Shown: in pieces, positions 1 through 7,500 of the stretch
Layout: each line of letters begins with the position of its first letter
Position numbering within the stretch: position 1 is the first letter of the stretch
NCBI GenBank assembly: GCA_020061995.1
Contig: JAGUXE010000290.1
Span: forward strand, 1 to 17,619
Direction of reading: 5' to 3'
From: Ignavibacteriales bacterium
GTDB lineage: Bacteria; Bacteroidota; Ignavibacteria; Ignavibacteriales; Ignavibacteriaceae
Length of the DNA: 17,619 nucleotides
Position numbers and translations under genes: made by a program
Notes under the pieces: generated by a model
The model's input: the letters and a program-made list of their open reading frames with translations, nothing else
Told to the model about the DNA's origin: nothing
Databases searched by the model: none

Positions 1-35
1 GTTTATATGTTTTGATTTAATATGTTTAATAAATT

Positions 36-64
36 AGAGAAGCGGCTAACTTTGCCGCTTCTCT
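36..64 (-). terminator. Hairpin terminator after the TSP3/OmpA gene
   Basis: A perfect 11-bp inverted repeat, AGAGAAGCGGC and GCCGCTTCTCT, encloses a 7-nt loop 34 bp beyond the stop of the OmpA gene that begins at 1501. On the minus strand the stem is followed by an AT-rich run. On the plus strand it is followed within a few bases by eight T, so it may work in both directions. It is the strongest hairpin seen in the window. Confidence 0.75.
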
Positions 65-97
65 CAACATTTTTTTTATTTCTGAAAACTATCCGGT

Positions 98-1501
98 TTA
101 CTTTGAGAGTAATTTAATCTCAACTCTTCTGTTCATAGCTTTACCTTCTTGTGTCTCATTAGTAGCTATAGGAGTACTTTCTCCATAACCAACCATCGTA
201 AGGTTATTACCTTTTACACCTTGGCGTACTAGATAATCAATTACTGCCTGAGCTCTTAAACGAGAGAGTTTCATATTACTTGCATCCGAACCTACTGCAT
301 CTGTATGACCACCAACTTCCCATTTATAATCTGGATTTTCTTTCATAGTGGTAACAACAGCAGCAAGTGCAGCATAAGCACTCGGTAATAATGTTGCTCT
401 ATTATTTTCAAAATTTGTATCACCGCTAAGAACGATTTTTTCAATAACTGCCGGTTTTGTTATGATGACAACTTCTTTTTCTTTAACAATAGGGCATCCA
501 TCAGCTGTTACTTCGGTTCCTTTAGGTGTGTTTGGACATTTGTCAAGATAATCAGGAACACCATCACCATCAGCATCAAGCGGGCAACCGTTTTTATCTA
601 CATTAACTCCTGCCGGTGTATTAGCACATTTGTCCATGTAATCCGGAACGCCATCTTTATCTGAATCGATTGGACATCCATTACCATCGACTTTTGCACC
701 TTTAGGTGTGTCTGCACATTTATCAAGATAATCAGGAATACCATCTTTATCAGAGTCAAGCGGACAACCGAATTCATCAACTGCAACTCCTTCAGGAGTA
801 TTTGGGCAAGCATCATCTGTATTTGAAACACCATCACCATCGGCATCTTTTTCACGACCGAAGTAGTATGTTACACCAGCTGTACCGGTATAAACCATAT
901 CATTAGTAGAACCTGTTCGATAATCATCAAGAAAATCAGTTCTGCTTACAATAACTCCAGCTGCAACATTTAAGCTGACATGTTTTGATAATTGAAATCG
1001 GACACCGAGGTCACCGAGGATAGATAACACATTATTTTTATATCCGCCGGCAATAACTCCCGGTAATTTGCCCCCATTGTTATCCTGTGGATAAAACCAC
1101 ATGTTAGCAATACCTGCAGAAAAGATAGGGTAAATAGCGTCACCCATAGAAAGAATATAAGAGACTCCACCGCCAAGCATATCAAACTTAGTCTCAAATG
1201 CATCAGTTGGATTTAGTGCCGCTGCATCGATTCCGGAACCGGCAGCATATCCTTGTTGCGCAAAAATTCTAAAACCAAAATTACCTGCACCGGTAGAGGG
1301 AAGGTAATACTCGAAAGAAGCTTTACCGGTAAAACTGATATTTGTTTTACTATAATCTGTAATAGCGTATGTTGCACCGCCTTCAGCGGTTACTCCAAAT
1401 GCATTTGACATCTCGTTAAGCCGAGAGGCATCAACGTTTTGGGCTTTACTTATTGGAACAAATCCTATAAGCAGTAAGCAGAACAAAGTTAAAAGTTTCA
1501 T
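98..1501 (-). CDS. OmpA-family outer-membrane protein with thrombospondin type 3 repeats
   Basis: Structural outer-membrane protein expected to tie the membrane to peptidoglycan. Residues 1-20 form a signal peptide ending SKA before Q21. Residues about 22-215 look like an OmpA-type beta-barrel with alternating aromatic and glycine-rich strands ending TYYFGR. Residues 219-338 hold four 30-residue thrombospondin type 3 repeats (DxDxDGVPDYLDKCP...GCP), which in this family bind calcium and form a stiff linker. Residues about 355-467 are an OmpA C-terminal domain with the diaminopimelate-binding pair D401 (GHTD) and R416 (LSRLRA), spaced 15 residues as in OmpA. The start at 1501 has an AAAGGAA ribosome site. 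It lies only 45 bp after the 1547-2047 gene and has no room for much of a promoter, so the two are probably co-transcribed. Confidence 0.93.
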   Translation of the reverse strand: MKLLTLFCLLLIGFVPISKAQNVDASRLNEMSNAFGVTAEGGATYAITDYSKTNISFTGKASFEYYLPSTGAGNFGFRIFAQQGYAAGSGIDAAALNPTDAFETKFDMLGGGVSYILSMGDAIYPIFSAGIANMWFYPQDNNGGKLPGVIAGGYKNNVLSILGDLGVRFQLSKHVSLNVAAGVIVSRTDFLDDYRTGSTNDMVYTGTAGVTYYFGREKDADGDGVSNTDDACPNTPEGVAVDEFGCPLDSDKDGIPDYLDKCADTPKGAKVDGNGCPIDSDKDGVPDYMDKCANTPAGVNVDKNGCPLDADGDGVPDYLDKCPNTPKGTEVTADGCPIVKEKEVVIITKPAVIEKIVLSGDTNFENNRATLLPSAYAALAAVVTTMKENPDYKWEVGGHTDAVGSDASNMKLSRLRAQAVIDYLVRQGVKGNNLTMVGYGESTPIATNETQEGKAMNRRVEIKLLSK

Positions 1502-1546
1502 TTTCTATTCCTTTTTTTGATTGAATTAAATTATAACTGTTTTTTC

Positions 1547-2047
1547 TTATTGAAAGAAAAATCTGATTCCTAACCCAGCATCAATACCAAAACCGGTAGA
1601 TGGGGTTATTTGAAAAACCGGGACTAATTCGAGAAAGATATCTATTGGAGTACCGCGAGGAAGCCATGCTATACCGAATACTCCTCTAACACCAAGTGAT
1701 CCATCATAACCACCACCGCTGTTATACCTACCCCCGATTCCGTAATAAAGCGGAAATCTTTCGGTTGAATTAATTGCACTAAACGAATGCCATAGATAAT
1801 CCATGTGAAAGTGAAGGCGGCTCTTACCATTGTAATAGTAATCGTTGCGTGAAATACGATCACCGCCGATTGCAAGACCAAGACCGAAATCAAATGCGTT
1901 GGTTCTTGTAGTCCACAACTTTGCACTCAACCCGGTTGGTTCTCCAAGTACTAAGCCGATGCCAACTCCTTTATCCTGTGCTGCAATCGGTGTTGCGAGA
2001 ATCAACAAGATTCCAATAATTAATCCGATGAAAACACTTTTTTTCAT
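1547..2047 (-). CDS. Small outer-membrane beta-barrel protein, unknown function
   Basis: A 166-residue exported protein. Residues 1-23 are a clear signal peptide (lysines, then a leucine/isoleucine core, then TPIAAQ). The rest is rich in glycine and aromatic residues in alternating strands and ends in F-F-F-Q, as outer-membrane barrels often end in an aromatic residue. It resembles the small DUF3996-like barrel proteins, but I assign only the general class. The longer reading frame to 2104 is not used: the ATG at 2047 is preceded by AAAAGGAG at 7-nt spacing and starts exactly at the signal peptide. A copy of the shared 44-bp motif lies 121 bp upstream. The gene is probably co-transcribed with the TSP3/OmpA gene downstream. 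Confidence 0.85.
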   Translation of the reverse strand: MKKSVFIGLIIGILLILATPIAAQDKGVGIGLVLGEPTGLSAKLWTTRTNAFDFGLGLAIGGDRISRNDYYYNGKSRLHFHMDYLWHSFSAINSTERFPLYYGIGGRYNSGGGYDGSLGVRGVFGIAWLPRGTPIDIFLELVPVFQITPSTGFGIDAGLGIRFFFQ

Positions 2048-2168
2048 AACATAACTCCTTTTAATAATTCTAATACTTTTCTTTTGCACTTTTATTTTCT
2101 CCAATTTTTCCTTGTCACATAAACTTTTTTGATCACATTATAAGCTATCGTAAGTAAGCAGCTATTTC

Positions 2169-2212
2169 AATCGGTCGAGAGGATGAAAAAGGAACTAATC
2201 CTTTTGGTTGAG
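2169..2212 (-). promoter_or_regulatory. Conserved 44-bp upstream motif, copy A
   Basis: First of five gapless copies of one 44-bp element. Read on the plus strand it begins AATCGGTC, has the core GGATGAAAAAGGAACTA at motif positions 13-29, and ends GGTTGAG. It lies 121 bp upstream of the start at 2047 and is oriented like the other copies relative to the downstream gene. Role inferred: operator or alternative-sigma promoter. Confidence 0.6.
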
Positions 2213-2231
2213 TAAAATATATTTTTTGCGG

Positions 2232-2258
2232 AAAAATTGTAATCGATTCACAATTTTT
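2232..2258. terminator. AT-rich inverted repeat, possible terminator of the CsbD unit
   Basis: Perfect 9-bp arms AAAAATTGT and ACAATTTTT flank a 9-nt loop that itself contains ATCGAT. It is about 105 bp downstream of the CsbD stop and just upstream of motif A. The stem is almost all A-T pairs and lacks a good T tract on the minus strand, so a protein-binding site is equally possible. Confidence 0.35.
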
Positions 2259-2355
2259 TCAATTTATTTAACTATCTCTCTTCCCTATTACACATTTTAT
2301 CATGAGAAAATTGGCGCATGATTTATTTGTTCGTTAAGCCTTTGACCGACTAAAT

Positions 2356-2382
2356 AATGGTTGCTATAGCTTGGCAATCATT
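2356..2382 (-). terminator. Hairpin overlapping the CsbD stop codon
   Basis: Arms AATGGTTGC and GCAATCATT pair over nine positions with one G-T wobble. The hairpin includes the TAG stop of the CsbD gene in its 5' arm/loop. On the minus strand it is followed by ATTTAG rather than a real T tract. It may terminate or stabilise the transcript; evidence is weak. Confidence 0.3.
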
Positions 2383-2549
2383 TCTCGTATTTGCTCTACT
2401 GTTTTTCCAAGTTTTTGCTGAAGTCTTCCGAGCAGTTCTTCTTCTTTTCCTTCGTTAAAAAGGAGATCATCGTCGGTTAGTACAGCATATTTTTGTTTAA
2501 GTTTTCCAGAAAGTTCTTTCCAGTTTCCTTTAATATTTAACTTATCCAT
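2364..2549 (-). CDS. CsbD-family general stress protein
   Basis: A 61-residue hydrophilic cytoplasmic protein matching the CsbD family over its whole length: [17 protein letters not shown] near the N-terminus, an acidic DDDLLF centre, then [17 protein letters not shown] and a final amphipathic helix. CsbD proteins are induced by general stress (sigma-B in Bacillus, osmotic or stationary phase elsewhere); their molecular role is not known. Length is normal for the family. AAAGGAAA precedes the ATG. It lies 62 bp downstream of the 2612-3154 gene and is probably in the same transcript. It ends in TAG, which matters for judging the internal TAG at 16436. Confidence 0.9.
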   Translation of the reverse strand: MDKLNIKGNWKELSGKLKQKYAVLTDDDLLFNEGKEEELLGRLQQKLGKTVEQIREMIAKL

Positions 2550-2611
2550 TTCAATTTCCTTTTGATTCTTTCTATACGTATTCTGAGAGCGTTAATTCTA
2601 TTTCAAAAAAG

Positions 2612-3154
2612 TTATTCAGTTTTTTTACTTTTTTGTTTTTCTTTCCCGCCATTTTTAAGGTTATCATTTTCATTCCAGCCACTTTGTTTTTTATCATTTC
2701 GGTAAGTTTGCTGATTGACCCAGTTATTATGTTCAGGATGATTCTTGTTTACAAAATATTTAGCGTCACGACTATCTCGTATTGCTTTTTGATCGTTCCT
2801 CCCCTTATATGAGACATATTTTGTTTTGATTTTTTTATGATTTCGCCAAGGTTCTCTCTCATTCACTACTACTTTATAACCATTGTATAAGTTATAATCA
2901 GAATATTGAGGAGGTAATGATGAACTGTAGACCCATCGTCCGTTGTTATAGAAGTAAAATCGATGTTGAGGAACGTAGTAGTAACTTTCGATGTCCGGGA
3001 GATAATAATATCGAACTTCATCGTATCCGACAGGACCCCAAGTTGGTTGACTTCCGACATTATGATTTAAGTTCACACTTACTTGGGCATTAATCGGAAA
3101 AGGAAGTGCAAGTAAAATTACCGTAACTAATAAAGTCCAAAATATTTTTTGCAT
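2612..3154 (-). CDS. Secreted tyrosine-rich protein of unknown function
   Basis: A 180-residue protein with a typical signal peptide (residues 1-23, ending INA before Q24). Residues 38-100 contain GPVGYDEVRYYYLPDIESYY, then RFYFYNNGRWVYSSSLPP and YNGYKVVVNE. I recognise this pattern from uncharacterised exported Bacteroidota proteins; no function is established. The C-terminal third is very polar and lysine/asparagine-rich and probably disordered. The start is supported by GAGGG upstream. Being just upstream of CsbD suggests a stress-related envelope role, but this is context only. I would expect a periplasmic or surface location. Confidence 0.8.
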   Translation of the reverse strand: MQKIFWTLLVTVILLALPFPINAQVSVNLNHNVGSQPTWGPVGYDEVRYYYLPDIESYYYVPQHRFYFYNNGRWVYSSSLPPQYSDYNLYNGYKVVVNEREPWRNHKKIKTKYVSYKGRNDQKAIRDSRDAKYFVNKNHPEHNNWVNQQTYRNDKKQSGWNENDNLKNGGKEKQKSKKTE

Positions 3155-3258
3155 TTTAATTTTCCCTCAAAGTAAAAATTCTTTAGTATCGGTTTGTCAA
3201 ACCATATTAATTAACCAAGATATTTTCTTTGGTTCATTCGGATCTGAGAATTGAACCA

Positions 3259-3295
3259 TTAAAGTCCCGTTACTTTAAAGCTAAAGGGACTTTAA
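3259..3295 (-). terminator. Hairpin terminator after the second OmpA gene
   Basis: Perfect 10-bp arms TTAAAGTCCC and GGGACTTTAA enclose a 17-nt loop that contains the palindrome CTTTAAAG. It begins 14 bp past the stop of the gene that starts at 4416. The downstream T tract on the minus strand is short, so efficiency is uncertain. Confidence 0.6.
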
Positions 3296-3309
3296 TTGAT
3301 TCATAATAA

Positions 3310-4416
3310 TTACTTCACAATTTTGAAAACGATTCTTCTGTTCATAGTTCTTCCTTCTTCAGTATCATTGTTTGCAACTGGATTTCCTTTTCCAAAGCCA
3401 ACAGTGGTAAGTCTGTTACCATCAATACCTTTAGAAATGAGGTATTCTCTGACGGTCACAGCTCTTTGTACTGAAAGTTCCTGATTGTATGCATCCGTAC
3501 CTATATAATCTGTGTATCCTTGGATTTCAACATTTGAATTATATCTTTCATTCAATAGGATTACAGCTTTATCAAGAACAGGATATGACTCAGGTAAAAG
3601 ATCTGATTTATCAAATGCAAAGTTTACACCAACCAGAACTAATCTATCATCAGAAATAGCAGCGATATATCTATCAACAGCAACTTCTTTAATAACTTCT
3701 TTCGGTATGTGTCTTTTAATCATATCTTCAATTTTGTTATAATCTGTCATATCACTTGCTATACCTGAAGGCAAGCCTTCGCAACATGGTTCACATGTTT
3801 TAGATTCAGCACCTTTTTGAAATAGGAAATTGACACCGGCACTAAGAACTAAATATGCATCTCTTCCGTTAATCTCTGATGGTACGATAGTTCCATCTAG
3901 TTCTGAGTTGTTTGTAACGTGATAACCAAATTCTGTTACAATACTCCAAGCCGGAGTAACTTTGAATTCAGCACCAACACCCATATTCAATTGTGATCCG
4001 AATTTATTATCATCCGGCATTACTGTTTGATTGTTGGTAAGTGATTTATAGTTTCCGCCAAGTCCTACATACAAATAGGGTGATACAGGGGCACACGGAA
4101 CAATGTAGTACATCAAATCAAGGTCGGCGGTCATAAGGTTAGTCGAAGTAACAATAGGTGCAAAAGTAGCGTCTCTCCATTGTCCTTCGAGATGTGAATA
4201 ACCTCCCTTTAATCGTAAACCGACATTTTCAGAGAATGTTCTTTGAATTGAAAGATATACTCCGTAATCGGTATTCAGCGTAGTAGTATTCGATGAATAT
4301 AACCTTGGATAAATTCCACCAAATCCCCATGCCCAACTGTCAGTTAATGTCTGCGCTTGCATAACACCAATGCTTAGAAACAGCATAAGTGCAAGCGTTG
4401 TAAAATAGTTTTTCAT
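3310..4416 (-). CDS. OmpA-family outer-membrane protein
   Basis: A 368-residue cell-envelope protein. Residues 1-21 are a signal peptide (VMQA-Q). Residues 22-203 form a predicted OmpA-like beta-barrel with repeated aromatic-glycine strands (YGVYLSIQ, LRLKGGYSHL, LMYYIV, AYLVLSAGVNFLF). A short linker carries three cysteines (C208, C211, C212 in CEPCC), and residues about 255-368 are an OmpA C-terminal domain with D303 (GYTD) and R318 (VQRA) in the correct 15-residue spacing for binding peptidoglycan. Unlike the OmpA at 98-1501 it has no TSP3 repeats. It sits alone between two terminator-like hairpins, with AAAGGAA upstream, and lacks the shared 44-bp motif, so it is probably a separate transcription unit. 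Confidence 0.92.
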   Translation of the reverse strand: MKNYFTTLALMLFLSIGVMQAQTLTDSWAWGFGGIYPRLYSSNTTTLNTDYGVYLSIQRTFSENVGLRLKGGYSHLEGQWRDATFAPIVTSTNLMTADLDLMYYIVPCAPVSPYLYVGLGGNYKSLTNNQTVMPDDNKFGSQLNMGVGAEFKVTPAWSIVTEFGYHVTNNSELDGTIVPSEINGRDAYLVLSAGVNFLFQKGAESKTCEPCCEGLPSGIASDMTDYNKIEDMIKRHIPKEVIKEVAVDRYIAAISDDRLVLVGVNFAFDKSDLLPESYPVLDKAVILLNERYNSNVEIQGYTDYIGTDAYNQELSVQRAVTVREYLISKGIDGNRLTTVGFGKGNPVANNDTEEGRTMNRRIVFKIVK

Positions 4417-4524
4417 TTCATGTTTCCTTTTATATTTTTAAGAATTTCTGTTTAACTCAATAGTAATATTTTTTTTCAGACTCTTTTCCAAAACAAGCTT
4501 TTTTAGAGTTTGTTTGAAAAGAAA

Positions 4525-4552
4525 GGTGAGGAGATATAAATCTCCCCTCACC
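4525..4552 (-). terminator. Hairpin terminator after the 1426-residue gene
   Basis: GGTGAGGAGAT pairs with ATCTCCCCTCACC, with a small bulge, around a short ATAA loop, starting 8 bp past the stop at 4561. On the minus strand it is followed by TTTCTTTT, a typical intrinsic terminator layout. Confidence 0.75.
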
Positions 4553-4560
4553 CTAAAGTC

Positions 4561-7500
4561 TTACGGTCTTTTATCAACAAAACTGGCATCCAATGTTACG
4601 GCTGCAATCCTTGTCAATGCTCTGCCACGCAATGTTGCACCGGTATTAAGAGTAATTGATTGATCTGCAAGGATATTGCCATAAAAGATAGATGTAGTAC
4701 CAAATGTTGCTGAAGTTCCAACCGACCAGAAAATGTTTTCCCATTTTGCACCACCGGCAAGAACAATACTCGTACCCGGATCAGTTATAAGAGTAGAACC
4801 CATCTTGAATACCCATACGGCATTAGGATCGCCGCCGGCATCAAGAGTTAGAATCGCATTTGCTCCTGTACCTGAGATACCGCTTGATGTTGAGTTCACA
4901 TACAATCCGGGGGCAAGGGTTAATCCGCCCAATTGTCCCGGTAAAGAGATTGCATTTAATGTTCTACCTTGTGCTTCGATATAGGCAGTATTCAAAGCAT
5001 CTTTTGCTGCTGAAACAACCGGATTAGCTGATGTATAAAGCGTTCCAACTACAACTCCCGGAGGGAATCCATTAATTGTTGCTGTAGGGAACGATCCAAC
5101 GTCACCATTAACGATTGAAAAACCGGTATTAGCAACTCCTGAACCGCCTAATATTGCAAAGTCGCCTGCTGATCCAAGATTGATCGGTAGACCGCCGGGA
5201 CCAACTATGAAATTAGCAACTAATATTCTGTTACCGGTTACTTCGAACTGATAACTTGAACTTGTTGATACACTATTTCCGTTTTCTGTCCAATTGACAA
5301 ACACATATCCGGCATTCCCTGTTGCTATAACGGTAGCTATAGAGCCAGAATTATATAAACCGCCTCCATTTACCGATCCACCTACTACAGGATTTACAGA
5401 CAGTGTTACTGAGTATATCACAGCTGCAAAGTTTGCTACAAGTGTTCTGTTTCCACTGATAGTAAACTGATAATTTGCATTTGTTGAAACCTGAATTCCA
5501 TTCTCTGTCCAGTTGGTAAAATTATATCCGGCGTTTGCTATTGCAGTTACAGTAACTGACGAACCTGAATTGTATAAACCGGCTCCGTTTGTTGTTCCGC
5601 CTAATAACGGATTAGATACTAATGCAACTGTGTATTGCACTACTGCAAAATTCGCTACAAGTGTTCTGTTTCCACTTATAGTAAACTGATAATTTGCATT
5701 TGTTGAAACTTGAATTCCATTCTCTGTCCAGTTAGTAAATTCGTATCCGGCATTTGCTAATGCGGTAACGGTTACTGAAGTACCATTATTATATGTACCG
5801 GATCCGCTTGTAGTTCCGCCTAAAACAGGATTCGATGAGAGCGCTACAGAGTATGAATTACTTGTAGTGAAACTCCATACATAGTTACTTACCATTGAGT
5901 TACCGGCTAAGTCTTTAGCTCCGGTTGTAATCGTAGCAGTATAAAGTCTATTTGCTATCAGATTATTGGTTGGATTATAAGTTGCAGTCAAACCAACATA
6001 GCTTACTGTACCGGCTACAAAGTCTGAACCCTGCATCAAAGTAAAGGTTGCTGTAGTTATTGTTGAAGCATCCATAGTTTTGCTAAAAGTTGCAGTAACA
6101 GTTTTATCTAAAGGAACATCTACTGCAAGATTAAGAGGATCTGTTAGAACTACTGTAGGAGGAATTATAACAACTGCAGAACCGGTAGTAAACGTCCAGA
6201 TATAGTCTGCTGCCAGTGCATTACCTGATAAATCTTTAGCTCCGGTTGTAATTGTAGCTGTGTACAAGGTGTTCGGTGAAAGATTGTTAGCCGGTGCAAA
6301 TGTAGCAGTTGTACCTGTGTAAGAGACGAAACCGGAAATTGATGTTGTCCCTTGTTTTAAAGTAAATGTTGCAGTAGTAAGTGTAGAAGCGTCCATTGTT
6401 TTACTAAATGTTGCAGCTACTTTCTGATTAAGAGGAATTGCCGTTGCAAGATTAGCAGGGTCTGTAGAAGTAACAATAGGCGGAGTAATAATAACTGAAG
6501 CACCTGTTGTAAAACTCCATACATAATTTGCTAACATAGATGTACCTGACAAGTCTTTAGCTCCGGTTGTGATCGTAGCCGTATATGTTGTATTTGGTAA
6601 AAGGTTGTCAGCCGGTGCAAAAATTGCAGTTGTACCTGAATAAGAAACAAATCCTGAAACCGGTGTTGTTCCTTGTTTTAGGATAAAAGTTGCACCAGTT
6701 AAAGTTGAAGCATCCATAGTCTTACTAAATGATGCAGCAATTTTCTGATTTAAAGCCACTCCTGTAGCAAGATGAAGTGGATCTGTGAGACTTACTGTTG
6801 GTGGAATAATAACCACTGCAGTGCCTGTGGTAAAAGTCCAAACATAATTACTTACTAGTGAATTACCTGCCAAGTCCTTCGCTCCGGTTGTAATCGTAGC
6901 TGTATATATAGTAGATGCTGCGAGATTGCTTACCGGTGCAAACGTGGCTGTTGCTCCCGAGTAAGAGACAAATCCGGAAATTGGAGTTGTTCCTTGTTTT
7001 AAGGTAAATGTTGCAGTAGTAATAGTCGAAGCATCCATTGTCTTACTGAAGGTTGCAGCTACTTTTTGGTTAAGAGGAACTGCTGTTGCCAGGTTAACTG
7101 GATCAGTGGAATTTACTGTTGGTGGAGTAATAATTACTGCAGCACCTGTAGTAAAAGTCCAAACATAGTTATTTTCCAGAGCATAACCTGATAAATCCTT
7201 TGCTCCGGTTGTAATAGTAGCAGTATAGATTGTATTTGGTAAAAGGTTGATTGCTGGTGAAAAGAGAGCTGTTCTATTTGAATAAGAGACAAAACCGGCA
7301 ACCGGTGTTGATCCCAGCATTAACACAAATGTTGATGCGTTAATTGTTGAAGCATCCATCGTTTTGCTAAAAGTAGCGGCAATTTTTTGATTCAAAGCCA
7401 CACCTGTTGACAAATTTGCAGGATCTGTGAAACTTACCACTGGAGGAGTAATGATTACACCTGCTCCGGTTGTAAAGCTCCAAACATAATTTGCTTCAAG

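Larger units (their letters stand above)
2048..2363. other. Intergenic stretch without a gene
   Basis: This 316-bp gap between the small barrel gene and the CsbD gene holds the ribosome site at 2055-2062, conserved motif copy A at 2169-2212, an AT-rich inverted repeat at 2232-2258 and part of a hairpin overlapping the CsbD stop. I see no further reading frame worth calling on either strand. Confidence 0.7.

Noticed and set aside
598..906. Short open frames on both strands inside the TSP3 repeats
   Set aside because: They are other-frame shadows of the repetitive Asp/Gly/Lys codons in the OmpA gene and have no independent start signals or domains.
2048..2104. Upstream start at 2104 for the small barrel protein
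   Set aside because: It would place 19 basic residues before the signal peptide; the ATG at 2047 has a good ribosome site.
2337..2354. Sixth copy of the 44-bp motif on the opposite strand
   Set aside because: Only the first part (AGTCGGTCAAAGG) resembles the motif; the GATGAAAAAGG core is absent.
3228..3262. Degenerate motif upstream of the 2612-3154 gene
   Set aside because: GGATCTGAGAATTGAACC resembles the core only with gaps and mismatches, so it does not meet the gapless standard of the other five.
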